A stretch of 64,000 nt of DNA from assembly GCA_910589415.1 (NCBI GenBank), contig OU342637.1, positions 30,286,162-30,350,161 on the forward strand, read 5' to 3'. The stretch is from Malachius bipustulatus (taxonomy: Eukaryota; Arthropoda; Insecta; Coleoptera; Melyridae). Every line of letters starts with the position of its first letter. Within the stretch, counting starts at the first letter, position 1. Below, piece by piece: positions 33,938 through 43,980 of the stretch. Both the position numbers and the translations under genes were made by a program. Below the pieces are notes generated by a model. It ran no database searches and was not told the DNA's origin. It worked only from the letters and a program-made list of their open reading frames with translations.

Positions 33938-36767
33938 TCAATGGACAACGGAACGCTTTAGATGACCAAGGCTGCAGCCCAGTATATCAAGCGCATCTGA
34001 GGCTTCGTTACAAAGTTTACACATGGTGTAAAGTGGAGAAAAAGCTAGTATATTAGTATGCGGTGTAGGCAAGTAAAACATTTGATTAAGTCGCGAGGCC
34101 GGCCGAGGAACAACGAAGTTAAGCCGTTCAAGAAAGGACGGACAGTCTACGATATTGTTCAATAGTTTATACATAAATACAAGTAAAAAAAAAGTAATGC
34201 CTTCTGTCTAAAAGGGAAGATAGGGAAAATGCCCCCAGTAATATATGCTGCGGAAAGCCGATTGGAGGGTAGGTACCGTGAACTTTAAAATGTAAGAATT
34301 TTAAAAAACGTCGTTGGACGTTTTCCAATCTTTCAGCATGAGACTGATACCCGGGACACCAAATCACTGACGCATATTCCAACCTTGATCTTACGTATGC
34401 GCAGTAGATGACTTTAATCGCTTCTGCATCGTGAAAATCCCTACACATACGCGTGATCATGCCGTACGTCTTTAATGCCTCTTTCACCACGGTCTCGACG
34501 TGTGCCGAAAATGATAGTCTCTTATCAAAAATTACACCAAGGTCACGAATTGTATCAGATCGTTGTATAGTAGTGCCATGAATGTTATAATTAAACAAAA
34601 ACGGAGCACGAGAGTTACTGTACGACATGACACTGCATTTATTTACGTTTAGGTCTAAATTATTTTGCTGACACCAATCAAGCACTTTGAGCAGATTTTG
34701 CTGAAGAAGCCCACAGCTCTCAACACTGTCAACTACTGTAAATATTTTTAGGTCATCAGCGAACAGCAGGCACCGGACATTCAGGCGGGGAACTATATCA
34801 TTTATAAAAATTAAAAATAACAGAGGACCCAAAATCGATCCCTGTGGGACCCCTGATGTTGATACATAATCTCTCGATGAGAACCCATTATACACTACGT
34901 AGTATTTACGTTCGCGGAGATAAGATTTTATAAAATTTGCAAAATCAGGAGAAAATCCAAAAGCATCTAATTTATGGATCAGTAAGGCATGGTCCATTCG
35001 GTCGAAAGCCTTATTTGATATGTCCATATAGATAACATCCACCTGAGATCCGGAGTCGAGCGTCTCAGCTATGAACTGTGTCTTACAGACCAAATTTGTA
35101 ACCGTAGACCTCCCCGGAACAAAACCGCTCTGAAAAAAGGAAATATGACTGTGAACTCTATGGCTGACAGCATCATGGATTAGAATTTCAAAGACTTTAC
35201 TAAAGTTACAGATGATGCTGATCGGTCTGTAATTGCGGACAAGACATTTATCGCCACTTTTAAAAACTGGACAGATCTTAGAACGCCTCCAAATGGATGG
35301 GAAAGTGTGCGATTTCAGTGAAAGGTTAAAGATCTTAGCAAGAGGTGCTGCGAAGATGTCAGAGCAATCACGCAGAAGAAATGCCGGGATACCGTCCGGA
35401 CCTGTTGTGAACTTGTTTTTTAACCTCTTCAATGCTATTGTTACGTCATGTTCGGTAAAGGATGGTAAAAATACAGAAGTATCACTATTTAAGTTGTCGG
35501 GCGGCATTGTGGTAATGGGCGTGGAGAAAGACTCGCTAAAATAATTTGCAAATGCATTTAGTATGTCTGTGGGATTACTAAGGCAGGAATCATTAAGATG
35601 CATTGTGCTTGGCATGGAGGACGACGATTTATTGTTTTTTACATATGCCCAGAACCTAGATGGGTCGGTTTTAATTGTGTTTTCGGTACGAGTTATGTAG
35701 GCCTTGTAAGCTAGTTCGATGTCAATCTTTATCTGACGACGTAGGTGTGAAAACTTAGAGTAAGCTAATAGGTCATTTTTTCGTTTGTATTGACGCCAGA
35801 AGAGAGTCTTATGACGCAGGTCTCGGATTATCGTCGTTGTAAACCAGGGGGGATATCTAGAGTTGTGACGTTTAGTATACTTAGGCACACATCTATCTAA
35901 AACTTCGTAAAGGATATTGTAGAACATAGAGCAAGCCTCATCAACGTCATCGACAGCATCTATGGTACTCCATGCAGTATTCAGCAGTGTATCGTACAAT
36001 AGTGGAAAGTTGGCTTTGCGGAAATTATAGTTGCACAGTGTTGCATTTGGGAACAGTTTTTCTTGTTTCCCGGAGTGCAAGTTTAGAGAAATTGTAATGG
36101 CAGGGTGGTGGGCATCCTCAGGGATTAGAACTTCATCAGCCTTATCGACAACACAATTTTCGTTACACAGAACAAGGTCGAGAATTCTATCACTACCATT
36201 ACGAACAAAATTATATTGAATATAATCCAGCGTGCATAAAGAATTCAAAAGACACGTCACTTGTCTATCGGTGACCGACAAATCTAGGCAGGAGGCATAA
36301 TTGCTAATGTTAAAATCGCCAACAATGACTGTGTAATTTGAGTAAACAAAATCTAGGTTTAAGATACCGTCGAACAGTACTTCAAGGTCATAAAGCGACA
36401 CATTGGGCGAGATATAGACTACAATGATATAGACCGATCTGTGCGATAAGGAGACTTTAGCACCTACTACATCAATTAGTGGCGATATGAGTCCAGTGAG
36501 ATTATTCAAATCCAACGCCCCCACACGAGAGATCATCTCTGACAGCTAAAAGAGTACCTCCGCGCCTCCGCCTCTAAACAGCCGATCACTACATCTATCA
36601 CGTCTAAATACGGTGTATTTACTAGGGAATATTTCACCGTCGTGAATTGAATCATTGAGCCAAGTTTCGCTGAGGCAAACTATCGCGTATTCGCACGACG
36701 ACAGAGAATTATACATTTCCCTTGTCTTCGTTCGCAAACCACGGCAGTTTTGATAATAAATAAACAA
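33938..36767 (-). pseudogene. LINE-A ORF2: endonuclease-reverse transcriptase, broken frame
   Basis: N-terminal APE-type endonuclease starts near 36767 (Y-Y-Q-N-C-R-G-L, then S-E-T-W-L), continues with V-G-D-F-N, then RT (P-V-F-K-S-G-D, R-P-I-S-I, G-V-P-Q-G-S, catalytic F-A-D-D at about 34757-34768). The stretch 34167-36536 is one open frame. An in-frame stop at 36546-36548 breaks the endonuclease; the expected G-G-G-T-L-L-A-V motif is readable there in another frame, so a pair of indels is likely. At 34167-34180 an A-run shifts the frame and the C-terminal part continues in 33938-34174. It nicked target DNA and reverse-transcribed the element; this copy is dead. Confidence 0.88.
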
Positions 36768-36863
36768 ATTATTTGTGGCGGAGGCGGTCGCGGACCCCTG
36801 CCGATCGAGATCAGCAGGTGGAGAAGGGACATGGGCATGACATCGAGACCGGCGCGTTGATTG

Positions 36864-37336
36864 CTATTGACCCGAGAGAATATCATTTCGCATTTTATCT
36901 TTGGCTTGTAAATATGCAGTACAGTTATTGATATCCCAGGCAGCGTGATTAGTGGAAATATTACTACCCTTTAATTTAGAACAGTTAGAACATTTTAAAT
37001 AGGATGACTTACATTCCTTAATAGCATGGCTTCCGCCGCATTTCGGACAGGTACATGTTTTCTGGCAGTGTTTGGACGAGTGGTGGAATTCATTGCAGTT
37101 GAAACAGCGATAGATTTCAACGGCATCAAATACGCGACATATATCATAACCGATTAGTATACTGCCCGCCTTGATCATCCTTTCATATGTTGATTTATCG
37201 ACCCGAAAAACAGCCTGGAACACACTATCATTTCGTTTAGTAGGGCAAAATTTAATCAACTTAATTACAGAATCATTACGAATGTAAGGTGAATTATTCT
37301 TTCTCATAATTTTCAGCAGGTCGTCTTCATTGAATT
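36864..37336 (-). pseudogene. LINE-A ORF1 (gag-like, zinc knuckles), 5'-truncated
   Basis: About 147 residues after the first Met with more open sequence upstream to the truncation point. Three cysteine/histidine knuckles follow each other (C-F-N-C...H-x4-C; C-P-K-C...H-x4-C; C-x2-C...), typical of Jockey ORF1 RNA-binding proteins. It ends just before ORF2. Confidence 0.8.
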
Positions 37337-37427
37337 TTAATATTATTATTATTATTCCATTGAAAATAATAATTAAGAAAGCGACTTCTGGTCTCTTATC
37401 TAAAATAGCTGCTCAATTAAAAGATAA

Positions 37428-38021
37428 CTAATGCAATAATTTGAGGTGATTTTTACGCGAATCTTCAGCTTGAGGGTGTCCCTTCTTATTTGTACAGTCC
37501 CAGAAATAAGCCTTGCCCTTTTTTCCCACACGTATCTCATAGTTCAATTCTTCGATCAATTGGACGGAAGATGGGTCTGTTATTTGAAATCTAGCAGCAG
37601 CAGAGCGTTCATACCAATGAAATTTAGCTTCTGCTTTTCTAATCTTCCAGAGTTCTGTTCTGAGAGCTGGCATTGTTTTGTTGAGTACTTTCAATATAAC
37701 ATGTCCATCCCTGGATTTAAATTTCGGAATATAAACATGAATTTGACGAAGATCTTTTTCTTCGACAACAACAAGGGACGTTTCCTGGAAAGGAGACAAC
37801 TTGTTCCCTTCATCGATTAACCACTGTTTGGAATATTCATTCATGCAGGGGACTAGGATGCAGTTCTTTTCACAGCAGACCTCGAACTCATCAAAGAATG
37901 GTATCGCGGCGTCTTCAATAGGAATAAGAGCTTCGATAGCATCACTTATAGCTTTCTGCAGCCCTTTCAAAATATCCCCTGAAAATTTCGGGACAATGAG
38001 ATCAGAGCAAATAATTGCCAT
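37428..38021 (-). CDS. DUF4780-like protein, intact 197-residue frame
   Basis: ATG 38021 to TAG 37428. The frame is also open upstream of the Met through a T-D-E-Q-T-W-E stretch back to about 38080, where a T-rich tract ends in AAAAG, a possible splice acceptor; the first exon is therefore not found. It has an N-terminal block with W-L-I-D, a central VVVEEKDLRQIHVYIPKF segment, and a C-terminal block W-K-I-R-K-A-E-A-K-F. This pattern fits DUF4780, an insect family of unknown function. The tandem exons at 11-12.5 kb are close paralogues. It ends next to LINE-A. Confidence 0.6.
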   Translation of the reverse strand: MAIICSDLIVPKFSGDILKGLQKAISDAIEALIPIEDAAIPFFDEFEVCCEKNCILVPCMNEYSKQWLIDEGNKLSPFQETSLVVVEEKDLRQIHVYIPKFKSRDGHVILKVLNKTMPALRTELWKIRKAEAKFHWYERSAAARFQITDPSSVQLIEELNYEIRVGKKGKAYFWDCTNKKGHPQAEDSRKNHLKLLH

Positions 38022-38080
38022 TTCCCAGGTTTGCTCATCAGTTTCCTTTATAACTTCATCTCCAACCTTTTCACCATGAA

Positions 38081-38800
38081 AAAATGGTTAATTTTATTTT
38101 ATTGACATCGAGTCATTTTGAATTAATCGCAGAATAAATTAACACAATGAATCTTCGATCAGTTCAATAATGGCAAACAACAACAAAAAAAGTTATCGGG
38201 GGGCCAACGCGATCCCTCCACATAAGTAAACTTATCCCGCTTTATTATTGCTGATGGGGAAACTCGAAACGCTCTCGGTGTCTTGTTTGAATTAAATAAA
38301 ACGAAATGGAAAGCGAGGTGAGGTGGGAGCTGATGGTGAATGCCGATTTAAGCCAAGGGATTTAAGCCACAAAACAGCTACTCTTGAGCAGGCGTAGAAT
38401 TTAAAAAGCACAGAACAACTAAAAATCCGTAAAAAAATCTACGCTAAATAAACTTATCAGAAAGAATTAATAAAAATGAGAGTTGAAACTGTTTGTCCGA
38501 TATGGACGCGCTATTACACTTTCATATCGTTCCAGGATGAAATAATACATAAATATAATGATAATGGAATAATACGTTTACTATTCATAATAATGATTGT
38601 TACGTAAAATGCTATTTTAGCAAAAGGAAATGATGGGGACTATAAAATAGTCTACGGGAACGGGATGGGATCAGGCTCACTGATGATAGAGTTTCTTAAA
38701 TATTATACAGGGTGGTCTTGCTTATCCTAGATTCGTGGGTAACTAACTACTTAACTTATAGGTAGGTTAATTCCACTTAATGAATTCAATCAAAAACATT
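38081..38800. other. Upstream flank of DUF4780-like gene
   Basis: 38125-38225 is homologous to 21840-22090 with an internal deletion, and 38240-38330 weakly resembles 32100-32200. No frame with a domain. Confidence 0.4.
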
Positions 38801-38804
38801 CAGA

Positions 38805-39022
38805 AGATTATACAGGTGTTCAGTGTAAATGGCAGTCGTATATGGGGATCTAGGAAACGGTAAGAGAAAAAAGTTAAAAGTTCGTTTCTTGAATGTGAAT
38901 GATAACTGAAGTAGGTATCACAATCACAGAGTAAGAGTAACCAGTTATGTGGATCTGACCAAAAAGTGTTTCGTGGCCCAGCGGGGAATCGAACCCCGGA
39001 CCTCCTGCGCATGATTACGCGT
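38805..39022 (-). mobile_element. tRNA-derived SINE fragment
   Basis: The minus strand contains a tRNA T-arm with box B (GGTTCGATTCC, 38985-38995) in a perfect 5-bp stem (CGGGG/CCCCG) and the acceptor end CTGGGCCA, followed by an unrelated body of about 170 bp. The tRNA 5' half and box A are missing: the sequence stops at the LINE-B tail. A functional tRNA gene is therefore excluded. The 70-residue open frame over it is a typical SINE artefact. Confidence 0.6.
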
Positions 39023-39535
39023 CAATTCCAATTCCAATTCCAATATATCTTTATTGTTTTTCAATGTTACGAAATAACATACAGAAATGTGTAGGTACAT
39101 TTTATTATTAGGTATCACACGTTTTTACGAGTTCCTAATCTATGTTACAGATTTTACCTCGAAATGTTTTGGATTGGAGTAGCCTGTAAAGTATATTTGT
39201 TTACCAAGGTGAACATCTACACTATTTTAGTGCTTTATACTAATTCTAAGAAGTGTAGGTATGCAAAAATATCGTTTTATGGAGCTTAAGACCTTTTCGT
39301 TCAAAGGGAGCCGGGCGACCGATAATAAAGTTTTATTACAGGTCGCCAGTCTCCATCTGCCTGAAAAGGCCTTGACGAATTTAACAAGATTTATCGAACA
39401 ATAGTATACCTTATTTTTTATTTAGATGGACTTGTCAAACAGCTGTCAAGTTGGTAGCCTGTGCAATCTCTAAACAGTAATTTTGATATTCTCTGATGGT
39501 TGCCTGTTTCCTTAACCTTGACAAAAAATTTACGT
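39023..39535 (-). other. LINE-B 3' untranslated region and tail
   Basis: Downstream of the LINE-B reverse transcriptase on the minus strand, ending in four units of GGAATT (plus strand CAATTC, 39023-39044), a simple-repeat tail as in CR1/Jockey-group LINEs. Confidence 0.6.
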
Positions 39536-39796
39536 TGTGACTAGAGTTACGGCAAGTGGCAACACACTCCCCGACTCGGGTACAGGCTATGACGTCACCT
39601 GCAAAACATAATATTTCCTTGTCTCCCTGTTATAAAATGCAAATTTGAAAATTTTAACTCAATTTTCTTTTAAAATAGTTCATTTCTAGTAGTTATTCAT
39701 CTGTTGGGCATAAATTTAACTGTTTATTAGCATGACTTTATTTAAAGACGTTTAGCAAAAACAGAGTCGGGCTCCTCCGTCGTTGCTCTAGTCACA
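39536..39796. mobile_element. 261-bp MITE
   Basis: Inverted ends TGTGACTAGAG (39536) and CTCTAGTCACA (39796), with a second complementary block inside (CCGACTCGGG against GAGTCGGGC). It sits at the point where the LINE-B RT stops before its catalytic box; no target duplication is visible, so a deletion probably accompanied it. Confidence 0.65.
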
Positions 39797-39841
39797 GTGA
39801 AAACTTATTGAAGGAACTTATTGAAGAGTTTGTTGAAGTTG

Positions 39842-40758
39842 TCAAACTGATAACTTATCACCCACATCGTTAATAAAAATCACAAACAAAAGAGGACCGA
39901 GGTGAGACCCCTGAGGCACTTCCGTATTAGCAAAAAAAGGTTCAGATTCAACTCCCTTAATCCCAATCCTTAATTCACGACAAGATAGGTAAGAAACTAG
40001 CCATCTAAGGGTTCCACCCTTTAGTCCAAATTTTGACAACTTGTAAACCAATAATGAATGATTGACAGAATCAAATGCTTTGGCAAAATCCAAATAGATA
40101 GAATCCACTTGCATATATTTATCCAGAAATTGTGATATATAATTATTGTATAATAATAGATTTGTCAAAGTATATCTTCCCTTAACGAACCCATGTTGCT
40201 GTTTAACAATGTTTAAAATTAGCCTATCACATAATTTTTCTGCCATAATTGCATCAAATAATTTTGCCATTGTTCCCATCAGCGTAATGGGTCTATAATT
40301 TTGAATGTTTTGTTTATTACCACTTTTAAATACCCCAACTATCGATGCCTTCTTCCATACTTTAGGCACAAACTCAGCCTCCAGCGACCTATTGAACAAT
40401 AGTAATAAAGGTCGAGTAATAGTACTAGAACATTGTTTAATGAAATATTCAGATAATCCATCAGGGCCAATGGTATTTTTATTTCCAAGAGCTTTTATGT
40501 GTTTTAGAATATCATCAGAGCTTATAGAGAAGTCAAGCTCAGAGATTAAATGTAATTGATGACAAAAAGAGGCTGTATTTTGAGTATAATCTAATTCAAA
40601 ATTTTTCGCAAACAGGTTATATGTTTCCTTTCCTGTTTTACTACTTTTCTCATTGAAAAACATCTCTTCAGGTATTCCATTGTCCTTTGATAAACTATTT
40701 ACATAATTCCAGAACTTTTTAACATTTTTTGTAGAGCAAAGCTCAATATTTTCAATAT
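39842..40758 (-). pseudogene. LINE-B reverse transcriptase, N-terminal half
   Basis: Open frame with the early RT blocks: V-G-V-F-K-S-G-N, R-P-I-T-L, G-F-V-K-G-R, D-F-A-K-A-F-D and V-P-Q-G-S-x-L-G-P-L. It ends just after F-I-N-D-V, before the F/Y-A-D-D catalytic box, so the active site is missing. In frame across the palindrome at 40759-41636 to the linker upstream. Confidence 0.88.
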
Positions 40759-41636
40759 ACAGGGTTATTCACGGTATACGCCACGGAAGATTATGGCCGT
40801 GTCTCTGGATTTTAGGATCTTTTTATTTTTGAAGTGAATAGAGACCCGGCAGAGGTACGTTTTAAAATTATATTCATAATGTACAGGCTGTCCCAAAAGC
40901 ATGAAACATATCAAAGTTATGTTTTTTTAAATGGAATGCTCCTATGTTATTGCATTTTTGGATTGCCTGGGAAGAAAAAAGAAGATTGGATTTTACAGTT
41001 GGTGTTTAAATTCAGAAGTTTTTGAGTTATAAACAAGTGAAAATCGTCATTTTTCAAGTTCAAGGACCTGTACAACGAAAACGGTTCAAGATAGAGAAAA
41101 ACGGCTTACATGTCCCTATTTTAACTTTTCATGTACTATCCTATGGTATAGAAACATTTGTACTTTCTTTGATTTTTTTATTTGTCGACGCGTAGAGAAA
41201 TCTCAGAATTTTTCAAATTTTTTATCACTCTATATAAACATTTCATCTACAACATCATTGGATAGTACATGAAAAGTTAAAATAGGGACATGTAAGCCGT
41301 TTTTCTCTATCTTAAGCCGTTTTCCTTGTACTTGAACTTGAAAAATGACGATTTTCACTTGTTTATAACTCAAAAACTTCTGAATTTAAACACCAACTGT
41401 AAAAGTTAATCTTTATTTCTCTTCTCAGACAATCGAAAAATGCAATAACATAGGAGCATTCCATTTAAAAAAACATAACTTTGATATTTTTTATGCTTTT
41501 GGGACAACCTGTACATTATGAATATAATTTTAAAACGTACCTCTGCCGGGTCTCTATCCACTCCAAAAATAAAAAGATCCAAAAATCCAGAGGCACGGCC
41601 ATAAACTTCCGTGGCGTATACCGTGAATAACCCTGT
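40759..41636. mobile_element. Palindromic MITE (878 bp) inside LINE-B
   Basis: Ends ACAGGGTTATTCACGG and CCGTGAATAACCCTGT, with inverted arms of about 270-380 bp extending almost to the centre. Joining the LINE flanks directly gives an open reading frame with no obvious duplicated base. Confidence 0.88.
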
Positions 41637-42049
41637 ATTTTAATCTATCTATTCTGGATTGTCTGATACATAAAGCTCTAGTTTTTTTAAAGTTAATAGT
41701 CATCTAGTATGTCGAACTCTAACCAGATCTTATGTAATTTTTTCTTTCTAATTATTTTTGCAATAAGGTCACTGGAGTACCATGGGGGGTAAAGACAATC
41801 AGTATCTCCAGTCGATGGAACATGCTTATTAAGAATTTTTTCCAATTCAATATAAAACAAATCAGCACATTTCTCAATAGAACTGTCAATTAATTTTGAA
41901 TCCCAATCACTAGAAAGAATTTCCAAATTTATAGCATTATAATCACCCCTTAAAAAATTTAATTTATTTTTTATTCTTTTAATAACCTTAATTTCAGTAG
42001 ATCGCACCTCAAAAAACTGCTGATTATGATGCACATCAAGTGGCACCAA
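41637..42049 (-). pseudogene. LINE-B endonuclease-RT linker
   Basis: A stretch typical of Jockey/CR1 ORF2 between endonuclease and RT: H-H (end of endonuclease, P-L-D-V-H-H), then D-Y-N-A-I-N, S-S-D-W-D, and Y-P-P-W-Y-S. A frameshift near 41690 precedes the palindrome. Confidence 0.82.
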
Positions 42050-42051
42050 TA

Positions 42052-43220
42052 GCTAGGAATAGACGAAGCGATTTGCTTGCCTATTTGATCGCCACGAGCA
42101 AATTCGGCGGATTTGCTCGTGGCGAGCAGCGTCGACAGATTTTTTAAGTCACACCATAAACGTCCACGCTAATCGTACGAATTATCCGTCGGAGTGGCTC
42201 ATCACATGCAAATGTGTACGTTTATGGGGAAACTACACGATTTATCGGTCGGATTTGCGTGGCTCGTGATCTGTAGAAAATTTCAAGAGGTCGCGAGCCA
42301 TGCCTAAAATCCTTTTTTAACGCATATACCTAGTTGTAGTTAGTGAAAATTATTTTTACGCGGTATCTTTAGGCCAATTAATATTTGATAATAATGTCAG
42401 AGTATAATAATAATAACAAAAAGGGAAAACGATCTGCTGTGAGCGTATCGCGTATCGCGCTAGTCTGGCAGAAAAGTCTGTTCGTTTATGGCTGAAAATA
42501 CTATCAAGCCGTGCCAAAAGCTAGGAATAGACGAAGCGATTTGCTTGCCGATTTGATCGCCACGAGCAAATTCGGCGGATTTGCTCGTGGCGAGCAGCGT
42601 CGACAGATTTTTCAAGTCACACCATAAACGTCCACGCTAATCGTACGAATTATCCGTCGGAGTGGCTCATCACATACAAATGTGTACGTTTATGGGGAAA
42701 CTACACGATTTATCGGTCGGATTTGCGTGGCTCGTGATCTGTAGAAAATTTCAAGAGGTCGCGAACCATGCCTAAAATCCTTTTTTGACGCTTACACTCA
42801 GAGTACGGTATTTACGCGGTATTTTTAAGCTAATTAATATTTGATAATAATGTCAAAGTATAATAATAATAACAAAAAGGGAAAACGAGCAGTTGTGACC
42901 GTATCGCGTATCGCGCTAGTCTGGCAGAAAAGTCTGTTCGTTTATGGCAGAAAATACTATCAAGCCGTGCCAGAGGCGTCGACGGTGCTGGCATGGCTCT
43001 TGGCATGGCGCGCTGAGTTTCCACAAACGAAGAGGTTTATCTTCCAGGTTTGCTCGTGGCGATCAAATCGGCCAGCAAATCGCTTCGTCTATTCCTAGCT
43101 AAACGGTTCTGACATGGCTCTTGGCATGGCGCGCTGAGTTACCACAGACGAAGAGATTTATCTTCCGGGTTTGCTCGTGGCGATCAAATCGGCCAGCAAA
43201 TCGCTTCGTCTATTCCTAGC
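42052..43220. mobile_element. MITE inserted into another copy of the same MITE
   Basis: The outer copy (42052-42519 plus 43100-43220, 589 bp) is split by a complete inner copy (42520-43099, 580 bp); both have ends GCTAGGAATAGACGAAGCG and its complement. The outer copy is flanked by TA (42050-42051, 43221-43222), and removing it with one TA restores the LINE-B frame. Interiors include repeats of TTTGCTCGTGGCGA in opposite orientations. No transposase. Confidence 0.88.
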
Positions 43221-43222
43221 TA

Positions 43223-43288
43223 TTGAGTCGCATGATTCCAACAAGGAAACATTACCTTCGTTAAGTGTAGAAAAAGCCAAATCCAAAG
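43223..43288 (-). pseudogene. LINE-B endonuclease fragment
   Basis: A 22-codon piece (ends C-D-S-I) linking the endonuclease at 52828-53464 with the linker at 42049; it contains the TSD CAAAG (43284-43288) of the BEL element. Confidence 0.8.
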
Positions 43289-43804
43289 TGTACGGTTTAG
43301 GTACACAAAGAACGAATAATGAACTGTATAAATTAATAGACACACATTAAATTAATCTTTTAATGCAAAACTAGTAATTTTACACAATGCTGTAGAACAA
43401 CCAATCAATTTAAAGGTAATTTCTAATTATGTAGACGATTATAATATGATTAAACGATTTAGTAAGATGAATAATTTGAATTAAGTCGGAGTAGGTATGT
43501 AGGTATTTATTTAGTCTGACGAACGAACGATACGAAATAATACGAATATTAGAGACAGCAGGACTTCTGTCCTGGTCAACGAACGAAAAGCGAATCTTGC
43601 TTTGCACACCTGACGCAGGCAAGCAAGGGTTACATTTTTACTTTTTCCCTATTCCACGAAGACCACCTAAGAAGTGCATCTCCCGGATCGATATTTAACA
43701 GAAACTTCGACATTTCAGTTCTTCTTCATCCTAAACTGTGTCTACATACACATAGACAGTGTCTACACGATTTAACTAATTTAAAAGCAGCTCAATCTGC
43801 AACA
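43289..43804 (-). repeat. 3' LTR of BEL/Pao element
   Basis: 516 bp, identical on reading to 52312-52827. The 70-residue open frame in both LTRs is not thought to be a gene. Confidence 0.95.
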
Positions 43805-43980
43805 TATTCCCCCCCTTGGAGTCTCTGACTTCAATAACACTAAATAAAATTTTTTTTTTCTCATACGAAAATTTTCAACATATAATTGCGGTTCTCTCTC
43901 GAACGAAATAATAATATTTTTTCCTATTTTAAAATCGTCGAACGAATAGACAAATAGTCTCGAAATTATTACTTGCATTG

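Larger units (their letters stand above)
33804..37336 (-). mobile_element. LINE-A, Jockey-type non-LTR retrotransposon, 5'-truncated
   Basis: ORF1, endonuclease and reverse transcriptase in order on the minus strand, ending in a 3' tail of about six TAAAC-type pentamers (plus strand TTTAG, 33803-33832). The left flank TTAATATTA (33795-33803) recurs at 37337-37345 and is a candidate 9-bp target duplication, though AT-rich. ORF1 is open upstream of its first Met, so the 5' end is missing. Confidence 0.85.

Noticed and set aside
35233..35544. 103-residue plus-strand frame
   Set aside because: Shadow of the LINE-A reverse transcriptase on the opposite strand.
38984..39010. tRNA gene
   Set aside because: Only the T-arm and acceptor end are present; the 5' half, box A and a proper anticodon arm are missing, so it is a SINE or tRNA-like fragment.
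43410..43622. 70-residue frame present identically at 52433-52645
   Set aside because: It lies in the BEL LTRs; it is duplicated only because the LTRs are.
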